Below, one piece after another: positions 16,169 to 24,269 of a stretch of DNA of 64,000 bases (positions are counted from its first letter, which is position 1; each line of letters begins with the position of its first letter). A model generated the notes under the pieces. It ran no database searches. It worked only from the letters and a program-made list of their open reading frames with translations, and was not told the origin of the DNA. The translations under genes were made by a program, and so were the position numbers. Origin of the DNA: Streptomyces virginiae (GTDB lineage: Bacteria; Actinomycetota; Actinomycetes; Streptomycetales; Streptomycetaceae); contig NZ_JOAK01000014.1 in assembly GCF_000720455.1 (NCBI RefSeq), forward strand, positions 62,001-126,000, given 5' to 3'.

Positions 16169-17430
16169 CCGATCTCCGCTTCGGCCACCGCCTGTTCGAT
16201 CCGTTCGTAGAGGGAGTCCTGTTTCCAGTAGGCGCTGTGGCAGGCGGGGAAGGGCTGGCGGCTGCCGATCTCGTGGTCGGTGATGCGCGGGTCGCCGGGG
16301 AAGACGGGCCCGGCGAGGTAGGACAGCACGTCCTGGCGGTCATAGACGTTGAGCCAGCGCGGGAAGCCGTACGGGAGCTTCGCGCCCGGTTCGAGCGCGG
16401 TCAGGGCGCCGAGCTCGTAGAGGAAGGGCGCCTGGGATCCGACGGTGACGAGCAGTTCCGTGCCGGGGACGGCCTCGCCGCGGGCGGCGGCGAGGGCGAG
16501 GAGGTCCACGAGCGCGATCCCGCCGAGGCTGTGGCCGATGAGTACGGTCGGCCCCGGGGCGGCGGCGATCCGGGCGTGCAGGAATTCCCGCAGGTCATGG
16601 CCGCGGGCCTGGTAGCGCAGGATGTCGCCGAGCGCGGGGGTGGCGCCGACGGTGAGGGAACCGCGCCAGGCGTTGAGCAGGGGCTGGGTGGTGACCCGCA
16701 TCGCGAGGCGGCCGAGGACGGCGGCCGCGCGGGCGCCGGGGACGCGGGCGTCGCCGCCGAGGCGGGTGGTGAGCAGTTCGACGAGGCGGTCCCGTTCGGC
16801 GCCGGTGCAGTCGGCGTCGGCTCCGGCGGCGGCGAGCGCGCCGGCGGTCACGGCCCGGGCGAGGGCGGTGGCCAGCTCCCGTGCCTGTGGTTCGCCGGTG
16901 GCCCGGTCCGCGGCGCGGGCCGCCTCGGCGGAGTCGGCGGCGCCGGTCAGGGCGGCGGGGAAGCCGGCGGCGAGCCCGGTGCCGTGCAGGAGGGCGCCGA
17001 GTTCGTCCCCGGGGTGGGGCGGCGCGGGCGGTAAGCCGGCCAGCAGCGCGAGCACCCGGACCCCGGCGGGCTGGACGCCGGGCATCGCGAAGGCGTCGTC
17101 GTCCCCGCCCCCGGGTCCGTCCGGGTCCGGGCCGCCGTCGGCCCAGCCGGCCTCGGCGAGGACCCGGAGTTCGCACAGCGGGTCGGCGAGCAGCAGGGCC
17201 CACTCGGCGGTCTCCTCGTCGACGGCGTCCGGTGCGGCTCCGGCCGCGGGCCGCAGCCCGGGCACGGACCGGCCTCCGGCGCCGAGGGTCGCGCCGAACC
17301 GGTCGCCCCAGTAGCAGGAGTCCACGCGGGCTTCGGGGAATCTGGCCGTCAGCCGCCCGCGCACCAGGGCGAAGAGCCGGTCGTGCCGCTCACGCCGTAC
17401 TCCCGTGCCGTGGACAAAGAGAAAACGCAT
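16165..17430 (-). CDS. Alpha/beta hydrolase (lipase-like), first gene of the conflict operon
   Basis: 421 residues from the ATG at 17430 (MRFLFVHGTGVR). The N-terminus has the HGTG oxyanion motif. The nucleophile elbow is LIGHSLGGIALVD (Ser301). Likely triad partners are Asp364 or Asp367 in NVYDRQDVLSYL and His398 in FPACHSAYW, so all three positions are plausible. An Ala/Gly-rich region of about 130 residues (about 95-225) separates the first strands from the elbow, a long lid or cap. There is no signal peptide. The stop overlaps the start of the caspase-VMAP gene by 4 bp. Such hydrolases often act on lipids or esters; here it may be an effector activated or released by the caspase, which is speculation from operon structure. 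Confidence 0.8.
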   Translation of the reverse strand: MRFLFVHGTGVRRERHDRLFALVRGRLTARFPEARVDSCYWGDRFGATLGAGGRSVPGLRPAAGAAPDAVDEETAEWALLLADPLCELRVLAEAGWADGGPDPDGPGGGDDDAFAMPGVQPAGVRVLALLAGLPPAPPHPGDELGALLHGTGLAAGFPAALTGAADSAEAARAADRATGEPQARELATALARAVTAGALAAAGADADCTGAERDRLVELLTTRLGGDARVPGARAAAVLGRLAMRVTTQPLLNAWRGSLTVGATPALGDILRYQARGHDLREFLHARIAAAPGPTVLIGHSLGGIALVDLLALAAARGEAVPGTELLVTVGSQAPFLYELGALTALEPGAKLPYGFPRWLNVYDRQDVLSYLAGPVFPGDPRITDHEIGSRQPFPACHSAYWKQDSLYERIEQAVAEAEIG

Positions 17431-17463
17431 CGCGGCCCCGCCCCCCTCGTACCGTTCGCCCCT

Positions 17464-17500
17464 GGGTCGTGTCGTCAAAGTAGCGCCGACCGCCCGGCAG
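17464..17500. repeat. Palindromic-repeat family, partial copy A
   Basis: Shares an exact 17-bp core (GTAGCGCCGACCGCCCG, 17480-17496) with copy B at 27122, and the preceding GGTCGTGTC..CAAAGT with the reverse-complemented right end of copy C at 42449-42464. Only one end of the element is clear. It lies in the promoter region of the conflict operon. Confidence 0.65.
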
Positions 17501-17524
17501 GGGGTAGGGAACGCCCGGTTCGGG

Positions 17525-17583
17525 GGGTGTCCGGCAGATCGGTGTCGGACGGCCCGGGCGCGGCCGTGGTCCGCCGGACACCC
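17525..17583. terminator. Inverted repeat downstream of the SGNH hydrolase gene
   Basis: GGGTGTCCGGC (17525-17535) is perfectly complementary to GCCGGACACCC (17573-17583), with a GC-rich 37-nt loop. It lies just after the stop of the leftward SGNH gene and before the promoter region of the conflict operon. It is probably a terminator. Confidence 0.5.
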
Positions 17584-17590
17584 GTGTGCG

Positions 17591-18775
17591 TCAGCGGGCC
17601 CAGGCGGAGCCGAAGGCGTGCTCGGTGAAGCGCTCGCCGATGCGGCGGTGCCCGGCGGCATCGGGGTGGAGGTCGTCGGGCAGCGGGAACTCGGCGAAGT
17701 CGGCCTCCCCGTACAGGGCGCGGCCGTCGAGGTGGTGCAGGTGGGGGTCGTCGGTGGCGCGCGCCGCGGTGATGCGGGCGAGTTCGTCGCGCACGACGCG
17801 CAGGGTCAGCTTCCCCTGGGCGGCCTCCGCCGGGTCGCCGAGGGCGCGGAAGCGCAGCCGGCCGTCGCCGAGGTCGGCCGCGGCCGGGCCCGGGGTGTCC
17901 TCGTGGATCGGGCAGTAGAGGGGGGAGACGACCAGGACGGGGGTGGTGGGGTGTCCTTCGCGGAGGGTGTCGAGGAAGCCGTGGACGGCGGCGGTGAAGG
18001 CGCGCAGGCGCATCACGTCGTGGTTGACGAGGTTGATGCCGATCTTGAGGCTGATCAGGTCGGCGGGGGTGTCGCGCATGGTCCGTGCGGTGAACGGGTC
18101 GAGCAGGGCGTTGCCGCTGAAGCCGAGGTTGACCAGTTCCACGCCGGCGCCGGCGGCTGCCAGCGCGGGCCAGGTCCCGGTCGGGCCGTCTGCGGTCGAG
18201 CCGTGGCTGATCGAACTGCCGTGGTGCAGCCAGACGCGGCGGCCGGGGTCGGGCGCCGGTTCCACGGGGGCGTCGGTGCGCAGGGCGATGAGTTCGTGGA
18301 TCCCCCGGTACGGCAGCCAGATCTCGACGTCCTTGGTCCCGTCGGCCAGTCCGGCGAACCGGACGGTGCCGGGCGGGCCGGGGGTGAGGACCGCGGCCCA
18401 GGTGGTGGTGTCGACCGTACGGACGTTTCCGCCGTCGGCGGTGGCCCGGCCGGCCGGGCGGCCGTCGACCACGAGGTCGTAGACGGCGTCCGGGGGCGTG
18501 GGCGCGCCGCGGTAGACGGTCGTCGTGGCGAGGACGTCCAGTTCGACGGCGGTGGCCCGGGTGCGGAAGGCCAGCCGCACGCCGGCGGGCTGGGCCTCGA
18601 CCTCCGCGAGGTCGCCGGGGGCCTGGCGGCGGGCCCAGGCGGGCAGCCGGTGGGGCAGGACGCCGCGGGCGGTGCGTTCCGCCTCCAGTGCGCCGCGCAG
18701 GAGTTCCGGCCCGACGGGCGTGGTGATCCAGCCGGGTGCGCCGTGGGGGGCCGTGTCGTGTTCGAGGTCGTCCAT
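17591..18775 (-). CDS. SGNH/GDSL-family hydrolase
   Basis: 394 residues from the ATG at 18775. An N-terminal beta-rich region (about 60-170) precedes the SGNH domain. SGNH blocks are visible: HHGSSISHGS (nucleophile Ser188), NLGFSGNALLDP (Gly/Asn), KIGINLVNHD (Asn248) and DDLHPDAAGH with the catalytic Asp and His near the C-terminus. Family members are esterases or acyl-hydrolases, often acting on carbohydrate esters. No signal peptide is seen, so it should be cytoplasmic. It is followed leftward by an inverted repeat. The PI-PLC-like gene ends 56 bp upstream on the same strand, so the two may be co-transcribed. The substrate is unknown. Confidence 0.88.
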   Translation of the reverse strand: MDDLEHDTAPHGAPGWITTPVGPELLRGALEAERTARGVLPHRLPAWARRQAPGDLAEVEAQPAGVRLAFRTRATAVELDVLATTTVYRGAPTPPDAVYDLVVDGRPAGRATADGGNVRTVDTTTWAAVLTPGPPGTVRFAGLADGTKDVEIWLPYRGIHELIALRTDAPVEPAPDPGRRVWLHHGSSISHGSTADGPTGTWPALAAAGAGVELVNLGFSGNALLDPFTARTMRDTPADLISLKIGINLVNHDVMRLRAFTAAVHGFLDTLREGHPTTPVLVVSPLYCPIHEDTPGPAAADLGDGRLRFRALGDPAEAAQGKLTLRVVRDELARITAARATDDPHLHHLDGRALYGEADFAEFPLPDDLHPDAAGHRRIGERFTEHAFGSAWAR

Positions 18776-18831
18776 TGCCTCACCCTTTCAACCGGACGCG
18801 GTTCCCGCATCCGGTTTCGGGGCGGGTCCGG

Positions 18832-19899
18832 TCACCGGCCGCGCGGGACGACGGTGGCCAGGACCTGGGGCAGCGGGTACCAGTCGGCGGAGACGACGGT
18901 GGCGTGGCGGCCGGCGAGGAGTGCGAGGCGGTCGCGGGCCTGGGTTTCGGTGGGGCGGGTGGAGTCGATGGCCGGGGCGACGGCATGGGCGTCCGTGGCG
19001 ATCAGGAGGTAGTGGTTGCGGTCGTACCAGCCGGTGTCGATGGAGCCGCCGGCGTAGGCGCTCGCGTCCCCGTCGAAGATCACGAACCAGGGCCGCAGGG
19101 ATGCGTCGGCGTAGCGGGTGCGCGGGTCGCCCGGCTCGGCCCGGTGCACGGCGGGGAAGGCCGCGGCCCGGTCGAGCAGGCCCTGGGCGGCGAGGGAGCG
19201 CAGGTGGACGGCGTACTCCCGGTCGGTCCACAGGGTGTCGGAGCTGTTGCCCTCCTCCAGGGTGCCGGGGATCAGCTCGACGATGAACTTTCCGGCGAGG
19301 GCGGCCCGGTCGGGCCAGGCTCCGGCGCGGGCGGCGGTGTCGAGGTCGGGGTGCCCGGCGGCCAGCAGGCCGGGGCGGTAGACGGCGTCGCCGAGGGCGC
19401 CGGTCAGCAGCGCGTCCAGTTCGGCGGGGCCGCGTCCGAGGTTCGCGGCGAAGCCGTCCTTGAGTTCCAGCTTCAGGACGACCGGCCGGTGGCCCGGGTG
19501 GGCGTCGTGCCAGCTGCGGATGTCGGCGAGGCAGCCGGCCAGGGGCTGGTTGCGCGCCTTGGTGCGCAGCTGGCCCGGGGTGGTGGCGTTCTCGCAGTTG
19601 TTGTCGTTGCCGAAGGGGTTGCTGTGGGCCACCCGCCACGAGCTGCCGAAGAAGTTGGTCCACACGTCGAGTTCGAGCATGGCGGCGCCGGAGTCCAACG
19701 CGTCGGCGAAGTAGGGGTACTTGGCCTTCTCGTAGGCGTTGTGCACACCGACGCCGGTGGAACCCGCGTACGGCAGGCCGTCGGTGGACCGGGGCGCGGG
19801 TGCGGCGCCGGACGCGCCGGCCGGTGTCGCGCCCAGCGCGAGGGTCGTGGCGGCGAGTGCGGCGCACACCGCGGCCCCCGTCCGGCTCCGCAGTCCCAT
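18832..19899 (-). CDS. Secreted phosphatidylinositol-specific phospholipase C-like protein
   Basis: 355 residues from the ATG at 19899. The first ~32 residues form a signal peptide (basic MGLRSR, hydrophobic Ala/Leu core, cleavage near ATPAGASGAA). The mature part matches the Ca2+-dependent PI-PLC-type family: GVHNAYEK with His53, MLELDVWTN, and WRVAHSNPFGNDNNC with His92, followed by VVLKLELKDG. These are the usual catalytic and metal-binding positions of the TIM-barrel fold. It should act outside the cell on phosphoinositides or related glycerophosphodiesters. It may be co-transcribed with the downstream SGNH gene. It faces a divergent secreted protease across about 200 bp. Confidence 0.85.
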   Translation of the reverse strand: MGLRSRTGAAVCAALAATTLALGATPAGASGAAPAPRSTDGLPYAGSTGVGVHNAYEKAKYPYFADALDSGAAMLELDVWTNFFGSSWRVAHSNPFGNDNNCENATTPGQLRTKARNQPLAGCLADIRSWHDAHPGHRPVVLKLELKDGFAANLGRGPAELDALLTGALGDAVYRPGLLAAGHPDLDTAARAGAWPDRAALAGKFIVELIPGTLEEGNSSDTLWTDREYAVHLRSLAAQGLLDRAAAFPAVHRAEPGDPRTRYADASLRPWFVIFDGDASAYAGGSIDTGWYDRNHYLLIATDAHAVAPAIDSTRPTETQARDRLALLAGRHATVVSADWYPLPQVLATVVPRGR

Positions 19900-20099
19900 G
19901 GCAGGCTCCCGTCGCTTCGCGTGCGGCTCAAGTCGGCTGGAGCGTAGGGCGGTCGGGTGACGACCGGAAGGCCCATGCATGGCATGCGCACGACGATAAG
20001 CCCGGCTGTGAGAACGGACACGTCCCGACCTCGGAACCCGGCCCGCCCTCCCCCCATCGAACCGAGAGTCGGACGCGTACGCGGGCGGGAGGGGGCCAC

Positions 20100-21059
20100 A
20101 TGTCCAGCAGGGTTCAGGGGCGGGAGCGGGGACGGACCGCGGCGCGGGGTTCCGTGGCCGTCGGCCTGCTGTGCACCCTGGTCCTCGCGGGGGCCGGGTA
20201 CGTCGCCTGGGAGCTGCGCGGCATCGCCGCCAACCGGGCGGACGGCGATCCGGCCCGGGGCGTCTACCAGCAGGACCCCGAACGTGCCGACCGGACGGCG
20301 TCGGCCGTGCTCGACGGGATCGTCCGCGAGGACCCGGACCCGCCGACCGACGGCAAGGCCTTCGCCGACGGCGGCGCGGTGAACTGGCGCTCCGGCGGAT
20401 GGGAGCCCTCCGACCCGCTGGAGGCCAGACCCGCCCCCGCCGAACCGGCGATCGGCGCGCTCTTCTCCCCCGGCAACGACGGCGACCCCGACCACCACTG
20501 CTCGGGCGTCGTGGTCCACTCCCCCGCCGGTGACCTCGTCGCCACGGCCGCCCACTGCGTGTACGGCGGCGGCTTCCGCACCAACCTCGCCTTCGCGCCG
20601 GGGTACCGGGACGGGATCGCACCGTACGGCGTCTGGGTGCCCACCCGGATCGACGTGGACCCGCGCTGGACCGCGGACCAGGACCCCGACCACGACATCG
20701 CCTTCCTCCGGCTGCGCCGGCCCGGATACCCGGGTCAGCGCCTGGAGGACGTCACCGGCGCCGAGACCATCGCCTTCGGGCGCGAACTGCCCACGCCCGC
20801 ACGGCTCGTGGGCTATCCGAACTTCTCCGAGCAGCCCCTGGACTGCCGGACCACCGCCCGCCCGGCCGGCCCGACGCAACTGCGGCTGGACTGCGCGGAC
20901 GTGCCCAACGGCACCAGCGGCGGCCCGGTGCTCACCGACGGGCACACCCTGATCGGCGTGATCGGCGGCCGCGACGGCGGCGGCGACGACGAGACCTCGT
21001 ACAGCATCCACTTCGGCGACGGCGTGCGCGCCCTCTACGAGCGCTCCACCCACTCCTGA
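20100..21059 (+). CDS. Trypsin-like serine protease, membrane-anchored or secreted
   Basis: 319 residues from the ATG at 20100, with GGGAGGGGG about 6 bp upstream. Residues about 17-37 are hydrophobic (VGLLCTLVLAGAGYVAW), a signal peptide or anchor. The chymotrypsin-fold triad is complete: His152 in VATAAHCVYG, Asp199 in DPDHDIAFLRL and Ser273 in PNGTSGGPVLTD. Cysteines at 134/153 and 249/265 could form disulfides. Extracytoplasmic proteolysis is the expected role; substrate unknown. It is transcribed away from the PI-PLC-like gene and followed by a strong hairpin at 21061. Confidence 0.92.
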   Translation: MSSRVQGRERGRTAARGSVAVGLLCTLVLAGAGYVAWELRGIAANRADGDPARGVYQQDPERADRTASAVLDGIVREDPDPPTDGKAFADGGAVNWRSGGWEPSDPLEARPAPAEPAIGALFSPGNDGDPDHHCSGVVVHSPAGDLVATAAHCVYGGGFRTNLAFAPGYRDGIAPYGVWVPTRIDVDPRWTADQDPDHDIAFLRLRRPGYPGQRLEDVTGAETIAFGRELPTPARLVGYPNFSEQPLDCRTTARPAGPTQLRLDCADVPNGTSGGPVLTDGHTLIGVIGGRDGGGDDETSYSIHFGDGVRALYERSTHS

Positions 21060-21060
21060 C

Positions 21061-21086
21061 CCGGTCCCTCGCCGGACAGGGACCGG
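21061..21086. terminator. Terminator hairpin after the trypsin-like protease
   Basis: CCGGTCCCT (21061-21069) pairs perfectly with AGGGACCGG (21078-21086) around an 8-nt loop, immediately after the TGA of the protease gene and before the AlkB-like pair. Confidence 0.7.
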
Positions 21087-21139
21087 CCACTACTGTTCTG
21101 AGCGATCCACCGAGCCACGCGAACGACAGGTACCGCTTG

Positions 21140-22387
21140 ATGAGCACGGCAGAGCCGGCAGAAGCCCGCATCGAGGACGCGGACACCATCATGGTCGCGC
21201 CCTCGGCGTTGCGGGACCACGACGTGGTCAGGGACTTCTTCGGGTCCGTGATCACGCCGGAGGACTTCGCCTCCGGGGCGACCGACCTCGCACGCAAGAC
21301 CGTCTACCTGTGCGGCGACCTGTCCGGGAGCGGGACCGGCGGCCGCCGACCGGACGCGGCTGCAAGGGTGTTCGTCGTACGGGAGCTGTCACACGGCTAC
21401 GACGAGGACGCCGGCGGACGGTGGGACCTCATCGGCCTCGGCCGCGTTCCCCTGCGCGTACACGGCGTCGGCGTGTACTACCGCCGCTTCTTCGAACCCG
21501 GCGCCGATCACTTCGGCCGGATCAGTGCCGAGCACGCCTTCCAGTCCCTGACGGAGTCCGACAAGCCCGCAACGGCCCACCGCAGCGGGATCTATCTGAC
21601 GCCCGTCACGCGGCACGGCGACGAACTGCACTTCCGCCTGCTGCGGTGCTCGACGAATCTCTCGGGGCCGACGGAGGACTTCGGTCCCACCGACACCCGC
21701 ATCGTCGAGGCTCTGAACCGGGAGGCCGCCACCGTCTTCCGCAACCACGCACCGCTCAATCACGTACTCGCCCAGATCTACCACAACACCCTTGCCACGG
21801 AGGGGCGCAAACAGTCCAAGGCCAAGATCTCGGCCCATGCCGACAAGACCAAGGACATGCCCGCCCACGGCATCATGGCCTTCTGCACCTTCTACGACCG
21901 GCTCGACGGGCTGCGGCCCCTGGCCGAGGACGCCTTCGACTTCGGGGTGAAGGGTGCCAGCGGGCTGACCAGGCTCCACTTCCGCCTCAAGGAGCCGAGC
22001 GCACAGCACGACGGGGGCGCGCTGCCGGCGCAGTTCACCCTGACCCTGCACCCCGGCTCCGTCTTCCTCATGCCGCTGTCCACCAACCGCCTGTACACGC
22101 ACGCGATCCGGCCCTCGCCGCTGGACGCCGAGTCGCTCCCGACCCGTCTGGGATACGTGGTGCGCTGTTCGAGCGCCGAAGCCGTGCACAAGAACGGCCG
22201 CACGTTTCTCAAGACGGCCGGAGACCCGGCACCGCTGGAGCAGCCCACACCGGCGGGCATGGACGAGCTGCGCAGGCTGTACGCCGAGGAGAACAGGACC
22301 TCGTCCTTCATCGACTACGGCGACCGGTTCCCCTTCAGCATGAACACGGGAGATTATCTTGCCCCCGCAGTCCACGATCTTGGATGA
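21140..22387 (+). CDS. Putative AlkB-like 2OG-Fe(II) dioxygenase, first of a pair
   Basis: 415 residues from the ATG at 21140 (a TTG lies one codon earlier). The family was not recognised by name. In the C-terminal half the order of residues matches AlkB-type 2-oxoglutarate/Fe(II) oxygenases: His233-x-Asp235 in ISAHADKTKDM, a distal His321 in NRLYTHAIRPS, and Arg336 and Arg342 in PTRLGYVVRCS, spaced as the 2OG-binding arginines are. Strands with IMAFCTFY and FTLTLHPGSVFLMPLS fit the double-stranded beta-helix. The N-terminal ~200 residues (VYLCGDLSG, VGVYYRRFFE) are of unknown kind. The next gene overlaps by 29 bp and has the same motif set, so the two probably work as a pair. The substrate (nucleic acid, protein or small molecule) is unknown. 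Confidence 0.7.
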   Translation: MSTAEPAEARIEDADTIMVAPSALRDHDVVRDFFGSVITPEDFASGATDLARKTVYLCGDLSGSGTGGRRPDAAARVFVVRELSHGYDEDAGGRWDLIGLGRVPLRVHGVGVYYRRFFEPGADHFGRISAEHAFQSLTESDKPATAHRSGIYLTPVTRHGDELHFRLLRCSTNLSGPTEDFGPTDTRIVEALNREAATVFRNHAPLNHVLAQIYHNTLATEGRKQSKAKISAHADKTKDMPAHGIMAFCTFYDRLDGLRPLAEDAFDFGVKGASGLTRLHFRLKEPSAQHDGGALPAQFTLTLHPGSVFLMPLSTNRLYTHAIRPSPLDAESLPTRLGYVVRCSSAEAVHKNGRTFLKTAGDPAPLEQPTPAGMDELRRLYAEENRTSSFIDYGDRFPFSMNTGDYLAPAVHDLG

Positions 22388-23129
22388 GATCCTCTCGTGC
22401 GAGGTGCCGACCGACGAGGACCTCTTCGCGGAGCTGTCGGCGTCGGTCCGCTGGGAAGAGGTGGGCAAGGGCCGGCGGGGCGCCACGCTCGTCAGGACCG
22501 ACGAGGCCGGCGGGGTGCCCCTCGTACGCACCACCACCCGGTACGGCGGCCCGGCGCAGCGTTTCCGGACGGTGCACGAACGGCTGGCGCGGCGCGTCCG
22601 GGAACGCGCGGCGCTCCCGGTCGGCTTCAACAACGCCCTCATCGAGCGCTACACGAACGCCTACACCACCATGGGCGGTCACTGCGACCAGGCCCTCGAC
22701 CTGGCCGACGAGTCGTTCATCGCCGTGTTCTCCTGCTACCAGCATCCCGACGCGGGGCCGCCGAGAAAGCTGATCTTCGAATCGAAGGAGCCGGGTGGCG
22801 AGAGGGCCGAGATCCCCCTCGCCCACCACGGCGTCGTCGCGTTCTCCGTCGACACGAACCGCCGGCTCAGGCACCGGATCGTCCTGGACACGCCCGCCGG
22901 AGCGGCCGACAACACATGGCTGGGCGTGACGTTCCGAACGTCGAAGACCTTCGTCCGGTTTCACGACGGACAGGCGTACCTCCCTCAGGGCGCCCGCCTC
23001 GTGGCGGCCGACGAAGAACAGGCGAGCGAGTTCTACCGGCTGCGGCGCCGTGAGAACAAGGAAACGGACTTCAGCTACCCCCCGCTGACCTACACCGTCA
23101 GCGAGAGCGATCTGATGCCGCCGCTCTGA
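22359..23129 (+). CDS. Putative AlkB-like 2OG-Fe(II) dioxygenase, second of a pair
   Basis: 256 residues from a TTG start at 22359, chosen because CGGGAG lies 7-8 bp upstream and no nearby in-frame ATG exists. AlkB-type features are clear: FNNALIERYTNAYTTMG (the Asn/Tyr-rich strand before the metal site), His108-x-Asp110 in GGHCDQALDL, His172 in RLRHRIVLD and Arg193 in WLGVTFRTSK. Spacings (64 residues between metal histidines, 21 from His to Arg) are close to AlkB. The gene overlaps the upstream paralogue-like gene by 29 bp, implying translational coupling and a shared function. No DNA-repair neighbour is present, so a repair role should not be assumed. Confidence 0.72.
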   Translation: MPPQSTILDEILSCEVPTDEDLFAELSASVRWEEVGKGRRGATLVRTDEAGGVPLVRTTTRYGGPAQRFRTVHERLARRVRERAALPVGFNNALIERYTNAYTTMGGHCDQALDLADESFIAVFSCYQHPDAGPPRKLIFESKEPGGERAEIPLAHHGVVAFSVDTNRRLRHRIVLDTPAGAADNTWLGVTFRTSKTFVRFHDGQAYLPQGARLVAADEEQASEFYRLRRRENKETDFSYPPLTYTVSESDLMPPL

Positions 23130-23157
23130 CCCGCCCGGTGCCGGTGAAGGCCCCGGA

Positions 23158-24123
23158 TCAGCGCGGCAGGGACGCGTAGGAGACGCCCGTCAGCTTCTCG
23201 GAGGCGGCCCAGAGCCGTTCGCCCGCGGTGTCGTCGAGGGTCCACCCCGCCCGCCAGGACGGCGCGGGCGCGCCGCGCCAGCCGAACCGCGGGCCGATGA
23301 ACGCGTCCTGCCCGATCCCGGGCGCTGTGGCCGCGTACAGGGTGGGCAGCGCGCCCGAGGCGGTCGGCTGTGCGAGGACCGCGTTGCCGAAGGCCGCCGC
23401 GCGCGAGATCAGGGTGGGGCCCTCCAGCGCGGCCGCTCCGGCGTGGAGGTTGCTGGCGGCGTAGCCCGGGTGGGCCGCGGCCGCGGTGATCGTGGAGCCG
23501 GCCGCTGCGAAGCGGCGGCCCAGCTCGTGGGTGAAGAGCAGGTTGGCGGTCTTGGAACGGCCGTAGGCGACCCAGCGGCGGTAGCCGTGCTCGGCGCCCG
23601 GGCCGCCGAAGCCGCCCGTCTCCAAGGGGCCGTCCACACCGAAGCCGACCTTCCCCAGGACGTGGAAACCGCTGGAGACGTTGACGATCCGGGCCCCGGC
23701 GCCGGCGGCCCGCAGCCTCGGCAGGAGCAGCCCGGTCAGGGCGAAGTGCCCGAGGTGGTTGACCCCGAACTGGGTCTCGAACCCGTCGGCGGTCCGCCCG
23801 TACGGCAGCGCCATCACACCGGCGTTGTTGACCAGCAGGTCCAGCGAGGGGTGCCGCTCCCCGCAGGCGGTGGCGAACTCCCGCACCGAGGTCAGATCGG
23901 CGAGGTCGAGCGGTATGAACTCCACCTCCGCTCGCGGGACTTCCGCCCGCAGCCGGACCACGGCGGCCCGCCCGCGGGCCGCACTGCGGCAGGCCAGGAC
24001 CACCGAGGCACCGCGCCGCGCGAGCTCGCGGGCCGTGACGTGGCCGATGCCGCTGTTGGCTCCGGTCACGACGGCGGTCCGGCCGCTCTGGTCGGGAATG
24101 TGCGTGGCGTTCCAGCCGGGCAT
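23158..24123 (-). CDS. Short-chain dehydrogenase/reductase
   Basis: 321 residues from the ATG at 24123. Classical SDR features: cofactor motif TGANSGIG (near residue 20), DLLVNNAGVM, and active-site VNVSSGFH with YGRSK. The N-terminal CRS after the second strand favours NADP(H), as in the retinol-dehydrogenase/WW-oxidoreductase-like subgroup, which also has the long C-terminus. It is a stand-alone gene convergent with the AlkB-like pair and divergent from cobL. The substrate cannot be predicted. Confidence 0.92.
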   Translation of the reverse strand: MPGWNATHIPDQSGRTAVVTGANSGIGHVTARELARRGASVVLACRSAARGRAAVVRLRAEVPRAEVEFIPLDLADLTSVREFATACGERHPSLDLLVNNAGVMALPYGRTADGFETQFGVNHLGHFALTGLLLPRLRAAGAGARIVNVSSGFHVLGKVGFGVDGPLETGGFGGPGAEHGYRRWVAYGRSKTANLLFTHELGRRFAAAGSTITAAAAHPGYAASNLHAGAAALEGPTLISRAAAFGNAVLAQPTASGALPTLYAATAPGIGQDAFIGPRFGWRGAPAPSWRAGWTLDDTAGERLWAASEKLTGVSYASLPR

Positions 24124-24269
24124 GGCAGCTCCCTCGATCGCGGTGGGTCACCGAGGGTAGACCCAGGCGGTCCCGCCCGGGTTCGCGAGGGTGGGCGGGG
24201 CGTCGCATCCGCAGGCCAGTAGGCTGCGGGTCCACCCTCTTTCCCCTTCCGGCCCCGAGGTACAGCGCA

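Noticed and set aside
14171..16210. 679-codon plus-strand frame
   Set aside because: Antisense of the caspase-VMAP gene, whose catalytic His and Cys and in-operon overlaps are convincing.
17405..19012. 535-codon plus-strand frame across the SGNH/PI-PLC genes
   Set aside because: Shadow; both minus-strand genes have catalytic motifs, and the PI-PLC has a signal peptide.
21140..23129. The AlkB-like pair as ordinary DNA-alkylation repair genes
   Set aside because: Lengths and N-termini differ from repair AlkB proteins, and no ada/alkA-type neighbour is present; only the fold-level motif is supported.
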